From contig AZHR01000023.1 in NCBI GenBank assembly GCA_000504625.1, positions 2,700-17,449 on the forward strand: a stretch of 14,750 nt of DNA, in the 5' to 3' direction. The notes beneath the pieces are model-generated. The model ran no database searches and was not told the DNA's origin. It was given only the letters and a program-made list of their open reading frames with translations. A program made the translations under genes and the position numbers. Every line of letters begins with the position of its first letter. Within the stretch, counting starts at the first letter, position 1. Below, in pieces: positions 8,462 through 14,750 of the stretch. Source of the stretch: an alpha proteobacterium SCGC AAA240-E13. GTDB taxonomy: Bacteria > Pseudomonadota > Alphaproteobacteria > Pelagibacterales > Pelagibacteraceae.

Positions 8462-10375
8462 TTAAATTAAAATTAGATAGGTTAATAATATAGAGAAGCC
8501 CAAAAGCATAACAAAAGCATAATGATAAATATATCCATTTTGGAATTGGACAGCTTTGTTAGAAAAAAATTTAACTAATTTTGCAAATCCATCTGGGCCA
8601 AATCGGTCTATAGTTGCTATATCACCACTTTTCCAAAAAATTATTCCAATTTTTTTCAGCTGCTTAACAAAAACAAAATCATATATTTCATCAAAATACC
8701 ATTTGTTTAGTAAAAATTTATAAACTTTATTATGTTCATCAACAAATTTACTTAGAATTTTTTTATTTTTTAAAAATAAATGATATGAAATTGGAATTGA
8801 AATAATAACTAATAATGGAGTAACTAAAAATAGCCAAATAGGCGGATGATCAATAATTATTGGATTTAAAAATAAAATTGAATTTTTCCAAAAATCATTT
8901 CCACTTTCATGTCCAATAAATAAATCTTTAAACAAAAAACCTGATCCGACCGCACCCATAGCCAATAAAATTAATGGAATAAGCATTACAGCTGAACTCT
9001 CACATATGTCTGTAATTTTTATTTTCTCATTAGAATATTTTCCGTGAAATGTCTTAAATAATAATCTCCAGGAATAAATAGAAGTTAAGATTGCTGTGAG
9101 TATTCCAATGAAGACAACATAAAATCCAATAGTTGAGTTTTTTGCATATGCAAACTCTATTATAGCATCTTTGGAATAATAACCCGATAAGAAAGGAAAT
9201 CCTGTTAAAGCCAAAGTTCCAATTAGCATTAAAATCCATGTGTAAGGAAGTTTTTTCCAAACACCACCCATTAATCTAATATCCTGTTCATTTTTTAAAG
9301 AATGTATAACTGAGCCTGATCCTAAAAAGAGAAGAGCTTTAAAAAAAGCATGAGTAAACAGATGAAACATGGCTACATGATAAGCACCAATTCCAGCTGC
9401 AAAAAACATATATCCTAATTGACTACATGTGGAATAGGCTATTATTTTTTTAATATCATTTTGAACTAACGCAACTGTTGCTGCAAAAAAAGCTGTGGTC
9501 ATTCCTACAATACATACAAAATTTAAAGCAAACTGAGAGTATTCAAATAATGGAGAACACCTGACCACCAAATACACTCCTGCTGTAACCATTGTTGCCG
9601 CATGAATTAAAGCTGAAACGGGCGTAGGTCCTTCCATGGCATCAGGTAGCCAAGTGTGTAAAAAAATTTGTGCTGATTTACCCATGGAACCTAGAAATAA
9701 AAGTAAACAAGTTAAAGTAACAACATTTACTTCGATCCCCAAAAAATTAGTTTGCATACCTGAAAAATCACGAACTTGAGCAAAAACTTCTGAATAATTA
9801 ACGGTTCCAAAATAATAAAATATTAAAAAAATACCCAAAGCAAAACCAAAATCACCTACTCTATTAACAATAAATGCTTTGACTGCAGCTGCATTTGCTG
9901 AGGGTTTTTTGTACCAAAAGCCAATCAATAAATATGAGCACAACCCCACTCCTTCCCAGCCAAAAAATAATTGAAGAAAATTGTCAGCTGTTACTAAAGT
10001 CAACATTGCAAATGTAAATAATGATAAATAAGACATAAACCTTGTCTTACAATCATCATGAACCATATAGCCAATTGAATAAATATGGACCAATGATGAG
10101 ACTATCCCAACAACAACAAGCATCGTTGATGATAATGCATCAATTTTAATTGACCAATTTACCTGCAGATCGCCTGATGAAAACCATGAATAAATTGTAA
10201 TATTATTTGCATAACCTTGTACAACAACAATATAAAAAATTACAAAAGATAAAATTGCAGATATAGAAACTAAAAGGCTCGTAAAAATTTCAGAAAATCT
10301 GTCACCAATTATTTTACCAAAAAAACCTGAAACTATTGCTCCAACCAAGGGTAAAAATACAATCGCGTATTCCAT
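8462..10375 (-). CDS. nuoL: NADH:quinone oxidoreductase subunit L
   Basis: Largest antiporter-like, proton-pumping subunit, at the distal end of the complex I membrane arm. The length of 637 residues is in the usual range. Recognisable segments are E141 in FFGWEGVGLCSYLLIGFW, NRVGDFGFALGI (171-182), K233 in MGKSAQIFLHTWLPDAMEGP (231-250), and TPVSALIHAATMVTAGVYL (251-269). KKIIAYSTCSQLGYM and FLSGYYSKDAIIE follow. The C-terminal third carries the charged stretch expected for the long lateral helix (around KNKKILSKFVDEHNKVYKF) and ends in a final membrane helix. The ATG at 10375 abuts the nuoK stop directly; GAAAGG at 10380-10385 lies four bases upstream and may serve as the ribosome-binding site. 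Confidence 0.98.
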   Translation of the reverse strand: MEYAIVFLPLVGAIVSGFFGKIIGDRFSEIFTSLLVSISAILSFVIFYIVVVQGYANNITIYSWFSSGDLQVNWSIKIDALSSTMLVVVGIVSSLVHIYSIGYMVHDDCKTRFMSYLSLFTFAMLTLVTADNFLQLFFGWEGVGLCSYLLIGFWYKKPSANAAAVKAFIVNRVGDFGFALGIFLIFYYFGTVNYSEVFAQVRDFSGMQTNFLGIEVNVVTLTCLLLFLGSMGKSAQIFLHTWLPDAMEGPTPVSALIHAATMVTAGVYLVVRCSPLFEYSQFALNFVCIVGMTTAFFAATVALVQNDIKKIIAYSTCSQLGYMFFAAGIGAYHVAMFHLFTHAFFKALLFLGSGSVIHSLKNEQDIRLMGGVWKKLPYTWILMLIGTLALTGFPFLSGYYSKDAIIEFAYAKNSTIGFYVVFIGILTAILTSIYSWRLLFKTFHGKYSNEKIKITDICESSAVMLIPLILLAMGAVGSGFLFKDLFIGHESGNDFWKNSILFLNPIIIDHPPIWLFLVTPLLVIISIPISYHLFLKNKKILSKFVDEHNKVYKFLLNKWYFDEIYDFVFVKQLKKIGIIFWKSGDIATIDRFGPDGFAKLVKFFSNKAVQFQNGYIYHYAFVMLLGFSILLTYLILI

Positions 10376-10687
10376 TTAACCTTTCAATGAGTTAATATCC
10401 TCAACTTTGATTGATCCTTTGTTTCTATAATAAACAACTATGATTGCGAGTCCTATGGCAGTCTCAGCGGCTGCAACAGTTAAAATAAACATTGTAAATA
10501 TCTGTCCAGTCAAATCCTGTGTAAAAATTGAAAAAGAAACTAAATTAATATTTACCGCCAAAAGTATTAGTTCAATTGACATTAAAATTATAATTACATT
10601 TTTTCTGTTTAAAAATATTCCAACTACACCGATCATAAAAATTATTGCTGCAAGTATTAGATAATTCCCCAAAGCAATATTAATCAT
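10376..10687 (-). CDS. nuoK: NADH:quinone oxidoreductase subunit K
   Basis: Small membrane subunit of complex I, homologous to MrpC and mitochondrial ND4L. At 103 residues with three membrane helices it has the family size. The two membrane glutamates of the proton path are visible: E39 in IILMSIELILLAVNINLV and E75 in AAAETAIGLAIIVVYYR. The start is an ATG at 10687, eight bases inside the end of nuoJ, preceded by a strong AAAGGAG at 10697-10703. This is the clearest ribosome-binding site in the window. The stop TAA is immediately followed by the nuoL ATG. Confidence 0.97.
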   Translation of the reverse strand: MINIALGNYLILAAIIFMIGVVGIFLNRKNVIIILMSIELILLAVNINLVSFSIFTQDLTGQIFTMFILTVAAAETAIGLAIIVVYYRNKGSIKVEDINSLKG

Positions 10688-11312
10688 TCAAATTAACTCC
10701 TTTATTACTTTTGACATCAACTAATGTGACTCCTTCTACTTTTTCTCTGCTAACTTGCCTGAAGTAACTTTGTCTTTTAACTCCCTCTCTTTTTCTATAC
10801 GTCAAAACTATCGCTCCAATCATTGCAACTAGAAGTATTAATCCAGCCAATTGAAATAAATGTATATAATCAGTATAAATTACATTTCCCAAAGCTTGGG
10901 TATTGGTAAAATTTTTATCAATTTGAATAGATGTTATTTCTACTAAGTTAGGTTTATATTTCCAGCCACCAATAACGATTATTAATTCAAGAAAAATAAT
11001 TATACTAATTAAAGATCCAAAAGGAATATGGGAGGTCAAAATTTTTCCTTTAAACCACTCATCTTTCTGTTGAGCTACATTAAGCATCATCACTACAAAC
11101 AAAAATAGTACTGCTACAGCACCAACATAAACTATCAACATAATCATTCCCAAAAATTCTGCCCCAATCATTATGAAAAGACAGGAAATACTAATAAAAT
11201 CTAAAATTAAAAAAAAAACCGAATGAACTGTATTTTGGGAAGCTATGACCATTATGGCGGAAAAAACTGCAATGATTGAAAAAAAATAAAAAAATATAGT
11301 GTGTGCAATCAT
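10680..11312 (-). CDS. nuoJ: NADH:quinone oxidoreductase subunit J
   Basis: Membrane subunit of complex I (ND6 homologue), which couples quinone-site changes to the proton path. The 210 residues hold five membrane helices and an extended charged C-terminus from about residue 170 (YRKREGVKRQSYFRQVSREK). Diagnostic features are FLILDFISISCLFIMIGAEF (34-53), with the expected membrane glutamate E52, and YVGAVAVLFLFVVMML (62-77), the conserved helix 3 with its glycine bulge region. The start is an ATG at 11312, directly next to the nuoI stop, with no clear Shine-Dalgarno sequence. The last eight bases overlap nuoK. The C-terminal tail is typical of alphaproteobacterial NuoJ. Confidence 0.97.
   Translation of the reverse strand: MIAHTIFFYFFSIIAVFSAIMVIASQNTVHSVFFLILDFISISCLFIMIGAEFLGMIMLIVYVGAVAVLFLFVVMMLNVAQQKDEWFKGKILTSHIPFGSLISIIIFLELIIVIGGWKYKPNLVEITSIQIDKNFTNTQALGNVIYTDYIHLFQLAGLILLVAMIGAIVLTYRKREGVKRQSYFRQVSREKVEGVTLVDVKSNKGVNLND
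10697..10703 (-). promoter_or_regulatory. Strong Shine-Dalgarno site of nuoK
   Basis: AAAGGAG on the minus strand, nine bases before the nuoK ATG and embedded in the last codons of nuoJ. It is the best match to the anti-Shine-Dalgarno sequence seen at any start in the window. Confidence 0.75.
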
Positions 11313-11799
11313 TTATCTATATGGCAAGTCAGCTTTAATATTTTCTGCTAAAGTTTGTTCCCATTTATCCCCATTTTCTAGTAGTTTTTCTTTATTATAA
11401 TAAAGTTCTTCTCGTGTTTCTGTTCCAAATTCAAAGTTTGGGCCTTGAACTATTGCATCAACCGGACAAGACTCTTCACAAAGTCCGCAGTAAATACATT
11501 TCAACATATCTATATCGTATCGGCTAGTTTTTCTACTTCCGTCAGCCATAGGTTTAGCTTCTATTGTTATGGCTTGAGCAGGACATACCGCCTCACAAAG
11601 TTTGCATGCAATACATCTTTCTTCTCCGTTTGGATAGCGCCTTAAAGCATGTTCACCTCTAAATCGTGGACTAATTTTTCCCTTTTCAAAGGGATAATTG
11701 ATTGTTTTTTTTTGATTTAAAAATTTCCTTAATTGCAATAGCTAAAGCTTTAACAAAGTCTAACAAAAAAATAGTTTTTATAATTCTATTCAATTTCAT
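11313..11799 (-). CDS. nuoI: NADH:quinone oxidoreductase subunit I (two 4Fe-4S clusters), frameshifted near the N-terminus
   Basis: Peripheral-arm ferredoxin-like subunit that passes electrons through clusters N6a and N6b toward N2 and quinone. Both CxxCxxCxxxCP motifs are intact: CIACKLCEAVCP and CIYCGLCEESCP. The uninterrupted frame begins only at a TTG (11738) and gives 141 residues. Upstream, in another frame, an ATG at 11799 reads MKLNRIIKTIFLLDFVKALA and then IAIKEIFKSK, the amphipathic N-terminal helix expected for alphaproteobacterial NuoI. Removing one A from the nine-A run (11705-11713) joins the two parts as KSKKTINYPFEKG, giving 161 residues, the usual length. With the true ATG the gap to nuoH shrinks from 62 bases to one, matching the rest of the operon. 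I therefore annotate the span from 11799 and treat the run as the break. Confidence 0.92.
11705..11713 (-). other. Frameshift site in nuoI (run of nine A in the coding strand)
   Basis: The coding strand reads AAATC, nine A, CAATC. With nine A, the frame from the ATG at 11799 reads KSKKNNQ and leaves the NuoI sequence. With eight A it reads KSKKTINYPF and continues through both Fe-S motifs. Confidence 0.85.
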
Positions 11800-11800
11800 T

Positions 11801-12802
11801 TTAAGTACTATTTGGCAACATTCCAAAATAATATAGATAGCTCGCGGTTAAGATGACCCAAATTAACGAAAATGGTAAAAAAACTTTCCATCCTAATCTC
11901 ATTAGTTGATCAAATCTATATCTTGGAACAATCGCTTTAATTAAGGCAAATAAGAAAAATAATAATAAAATTTTTAAAATCATCCAAAACGGAGACGGTA
12001 ACAGATTAAAAGGATATAAATTGATGGGTGATAACCACCCTCCTAAAAATAGAATTGAACCCATTGCACACATTAATAATATATTTGCATACTCGCCTAG
12101 CCAAAACATTGCAAACATCATTCCAGAATATTCTGTTTGATAACCAGCTACTAACTCGGACTCTGCTTCTGGTAAATCAAAGGGTGGTCTATTGGTTTCT
12201 GCTAAAGCTGAAATAAAAAAAATAACAAACATGGGAAATAAAGGGATGATGAACCAAATATTTTTCTGAGCCAAAACTATATCTTTCAGGTTTAGCGAAC
12301 CAACACAAAGTAAAACATTAACTATAATAATTCCAATGGACACCTCGTATGAAACCATTTGTGCGGCAGATCGTATAGAACCCAAAAAGGGATACCTGGA
12401 ATTTGAGGCCCATCCACCCATTATAATTCCATAAACCCCTAACGATGAAATTGCAAAAAAGTAAAGTATTCCAACATTTATGTTTGATAGCACCAGTTCT
12501 TCACTAAAAGGAATTACCGCCCAAGCAATTAAGGCTAAAGTCATAGTTATAATTGGAGCCAAAATAAAAATTACTTTATTTGCGCTAGCCGGAATAATTA
12601 TTTCTTTAAATATGAATTTCAATGCATCGGCAAAAGTTTGTAATAAGCCAAAGGGGCCAACCACATTTGGTCCACGCCTTTTTTGAACAAAAGCCCATAC
12701 TCTTCTATCAAACCAAACTATCAATGCAACAGATACCAAAATCGGAATTAATAAAAATAAAACTTTATAAACTTCGTTAAATAAAAGAGATAAATAATTC
12801 AT
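11801..12802 (-). CDS. nuoH: NADH:quinone oxidoreductase subunit H
   Basis: Membrane subunit (ND1 homologue) that links the peripheral and membrane arms and forms much of the quinone chamber. At 333 residues with eight or more membrane helices it is full length. Landmarks are FDRRVWAFVQKRRGPNVVGP (31-50) and FGLLQTFADALKFIFKE (51-67), GGWASNSRYPFLGSIRSAAQ (129-148), and the signature AETNRPPFDLPEAESELVAG (201-220) followed by YQTEYSGMMFAMFWLGEY. These acidic loops face the quinone cavity and are all intact. The start is an ATG at 12802, two bases after the nuoG stop; GAAAGA just upstream is a weak ribosome-binding candidate. Its end is one base from the ATG of nuoI. Confidence 0.98.
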   Translation of the reverse strand: MNYLSLLFNEVYKVLFLLIPILVSVALIVWFDRRVWAFVQKRRGPNVVGPFGLLQTFADALKFIFKEIIIPASANKVIFILAPIITMTLALIAWAVIPFSEELVLSNINVGILYFFAISSLGVYGIIMGGWASNSRYPFLGSIRSAAQMVSYEVSIGIIIVNVLLCVGSLNLKDIVLAQKNIWFIIPLFPMFVIFFISALAETNRPPFDLPEAESELVAGYQTEYSGMMFAMFWLGEYANILLMCAMGSILFLGGWLSPINLYPFNLLPSPFWMILKILLLFFLFALIKAIVPRYRFDQLMRLGWKVFLPFSLIWVILTASYLYYFGMLPNST

Positions 12803-12804
12803 AT

Positions 12805-14750
12805 TTATCTTTCAGCTCCAGTTGATAAAAGTTGATTTTTTATAGATCTACATTCATTCATAGTTATCGACGATCGAGCAATATGATTGCTAAAATAATA
12901 ATCTACAAAATCAATCTCTATCTTTGAATTGACAAAAGAAAATTCTTGAGTTTTATTTGTATCAACTTTCGATCTTACTATTTCTCCTATTTTTGAATGA
13001 ATACTATTAGAATTAATTAATCTTTCTTCCAATTCTTTTCGACTATTAATATTTAAAGATTTTCCTAAAGCTTCTGATAGTTGAATTATTATATCCCAGT
13101 CTTCTTTTGCGTCCCCTGGAGGATATGAAGCTTTGAATGCTTTTTGAGTTCTCCCTTCTAAATTAACGAAATGTCCATCTTTTTCTGTATAGGCTGAACC
13201 TGGTAGAATAACGTCAGCTATTTCTGCACCCCTGTCACCATGTGAACCTTGATAAACAATAAATTCATTTTTTTTATTAAATTCTAACTCATCAGCACCA
13301 AGTAGATATAATAATTTGAATTCGTTTGTATCAAGTTTATTTAAAATTGGAAAATTGTCCTTGTTAGTAAATTGATACAGACCTAAATCAATTGCTCCAA
13401 CTCGAGATGCATTTTGTGTTAAAATATTTAAGGCATTCCAGTCATTGGTAATATGATTATTTTTTGTTAAAAAATTTTTCAAACCTTCAAAAACATATTT
13501 GCCGGAATTATTTTTAAGCGCTGACTCTCCAATTATAACTATCGGTTTTTTTGATTTCTTAAACTTGTTCGAAATTTCACATTTTTCATCAATAATATCT
13601 TTTAAAACTTGAGTATTTGAACCAATAATTTTATATGGATAAGTAAGATCTCCGGGATTTCCAATAGAAAATATTTCGATATCATTCTTTACATAAGATT
13701 TTCTAATTCGTGCATTCAATATAGTAGCTTCTAATCTAGGGTTAGTTCCAACCAACAACATTAAATCACATTGTTCGATCCCATTTATTGATGAATTAAA
13801 AATATAATTCATTCTATTTTTAGGATTTAAATAAGTTCTTTTAGTTCTGCACTCTAGATTTGATGAATTTAAAATCTTGTTAAAAAACTCTTTAAAAATA
13901 AACATGCTTTCCATATCCACCAAATCGCCAACTATACCTGCCATTTCTTCTGATTTAGTATTATTTAATTTTTCAACTATTTTTTTTAAAGCTTTAGTCC
14001 AAGATGTTTGGACTAATTTTCCATTTTCTCTTATATAAGGTGTATCCAATCTTTGTTTTAATAACCCGTCACAAGCATATCTAGTTTTGTCTGAAATCCA
14101 TTCGTCGTTTATATCTTCATTTATTTTGGGTAAAATCCTTTTTACTTCCCAACCATAGGTGTCTATTCTAATGTTTGATCCCACCGCATCCATAACATCT
14201 ATGCTTTCAGTTTTTTTTAAATCCCAAGGTCTTGCTTCAAATGCATACGGTTTAGACGTAAGTGCTCCAACTGGACATAAATCAATCACATTTGCAGATA
14301 ATTCTGATTCCATTGACTTTTCAAGATAAGTTGTAATTTCCATATCTTCACCACGTCCTATAGCTCCTAATTCAGGAATGCCGGCCACTTCAGTCGCAAA
14401 CCTGATGCAGCGAGTGCAATGAATACACCTGGTCATTTGAGTCTTTATCAAAGGACCCATGTATTTTTCTTTCACCAGTCTTTTATTTTCAGTGAATCTT
14501 GAATGATCAAATCCATAATATAAAGATTGATCTTGTAAATCACATTCTCCTCCTTGATCACAGACTGGACAATCTAAGGGATGATTGGCTAACAAAAATT
14601 CCATTATACCTTTTCTAGCTTTCTCAACCAACGAAGTATTTGTTTTAACAACCATTCCATCAGTTGCTGGCATAGCACAAGATGCAATAGGTTTAGGAGA
14701 CTTTTCAATTTCGACCAAACACATTCTACAATTACCAGCGATAGAAAGTT
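12805..14750 (-). CDS. nuoG: NADH:quinone oxidoreductase subunit G, 5' end outside the window
   Basis: Large Fe-S subunit of the complex I peripheral arm, relaying electrons from NuoF toward NuoI. The frame stays open to the window edge: LSIAGNCR precedes the methionine at 14724, so that ATG is internal and roughly 45 N-terminal residues lie outside. Numbered from that methionine, 2Fe-2S ligands are C2, the cysteine just before M1 (GNCRMC), and C16; the fourth lies outside the window. H48-C52-C55-C61 (HPLDCPVCDQGGEC) and C100-C103-C106 with C150 (MTRCIHCTRC, DLCPVGAL) bind the two 4Fe-4S clusters. The extra N7 cluster motif of the E. coli type is not seen. The rest is the molybdopterin-oxidoreductase-like domain, without visible cofactor residues, including ADVILPGSAYTEKDGHFVNL and EGRTQKAF. 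The total length would be about 685-690 residues, typical for alphaproteobacteria. Confidence 0.97.
   Translation of the reverse strand, partial: LSIAGNCRMCLVEIEKSPKPIASCAMPATDGMVVKTNTSLVEKARKGIMEFLLANHPLDCPVCDQGGECDLQDQSLYYGFDHSRFTENKRLVKEKYMGPLIKTQMTRCIHCTRCIRFATEVAGIPELGAIGRGEDMEITTYLEKSMESELSANVIDLCPVGALTSKPYAFEARPWDLKKTESIDVMDAVGSNIRIDTYGWEVKRILPKINEDINDEWISDKTRYACDGLLKQRLDTPYIRENGKLVQTSWTKALKKIVEKLNNTKSEEMAGIVGDLVDMESMFIFKEFFNKILNSSNLECRTKRTYLNPKNRMNYIFNSSINGIEQCDLMLLVGTNPRLEATILNARIRKSYVKNDIEIFSIGNPGDLTYPYKIIGSNTQVLKDIIDEKCEISNKFKKSKKPIVIIGESALKNNSGKYVFEGLKNFLTKNNHITNDWNALNILTQNASRVGAIDLGLYQFTNKDNFPILNKLDTNEFKLLYLLGADELEFNKKNEFIVYQGSHGDRGAEIADVILPGSAYTEKDGHFVNLEGRTQKAFKASYPPGDAKEDWDIIIQLSEALGKSLNINSRKELEERLINSNSIHSKIGEIVRSKVDTNKTQEFSFVNSKIEIDFVDYYFSNHIARSSITMNECRSIKNQLLSTGAER

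Noticed and set aside
9054..9260. Minus-strand alternative frame of 68 codons inside nuoL
   Set aside because: It is out of frame with intact NuoL helices and has no independent support.
10440..10664. Plus-strand open frame opposite nuoK
   Set aside because: Its hydrophobic look comes from the mirror of a membrane gene; nuoK itself is fully supported by its glutamates and ribosome-binding site.
11739..11800. A 62-base intergenic gap between nuoH and nuoI that could hold a regulatory site
   Set aside because: It encodes the N-terminus of NuoI in a shifted frame, so it is coding sequence and not a spacer.
11445..12686. Plus-strand open frames at 11445-11645, 12028-12216 and 12480-12686
   Set aside because: All are short and antisense to NuoI or NuoH motifs, with no start signal or family resemblance.
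14724..14750. ATG at 14724 as the start of nuoG
   Set aside because: Upstream codons in the same frame read LSIAGNCR, the conserved 2Fe-2S motif, so this methionine is internal and the gene continues past the window.

Overview
The window reads as one continuous, strongly AT-rich run of genes, all on the minus strand, from a free-living type of alphaproteobacterium. The gene content and order (nuoG-H-I-J-K-L-M-N, birA, coaX, rnj, proS, lolC-type gene), the short ProRS without an editing insertion, and the extreme compactness all fit a streamlined SAR11/Pelagibacterales-like genome. That taxonomic call is inference from gene order, protein style and base composition; no marker RNA gene is present. 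Allowing for the two frameshifts described below, only about 59 bases of the 14,750 lie outside genes, and 44 of those are in one gap (2473-2516).

Right part (5541-14750, transcribed leftward): the second half of a complex I (NADH:quinone oxidoreductase) operon. It holds the peripheral-arm Fe-S subunits NuoG (cut by the window edge) and NuoI, then the membrane-arm subunits NuoH, J, K, L, M and N. Together they carry electrons through Fe-S clusters to quinone and pump protons. Genes abut, overlap, or are separated by at most two bases.

Middle part (2517-5541): a tail of housekeeping genes that appears to belong to the same transcription unit. These are a minimal biotin protein ligase (birA), type III pantothenate kinase (coaX) and ribonuclease J (rnj). 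birA and coaX make or attach cofactors.

Left part (1-2472): proS (prolyl-tRNA synthetase) and a LolC/LolE-family lipoprotein-export permease that runs off the left edge.

The main observations are two frameshifts. The lolC-type gene is broken at an 8-base homopolymer (169-176), and nuoI is broken at a 9-base homopolymer (11705-11713). In both, deleting one base restores a full family-like protein. The nuoI shift hides the true ATG start at 11799 and 20 N-terminal residues. Both are single-base additions in A/T runs inside otherwise intact essential genes. Sequencing or assembly error is the simplest reading, with transcriptional slippage as a less likely biological alternative. I see no mobile element, CRISPR, RNA gene or novel system; apart from these two breaks this is an ordinary core-genome region.
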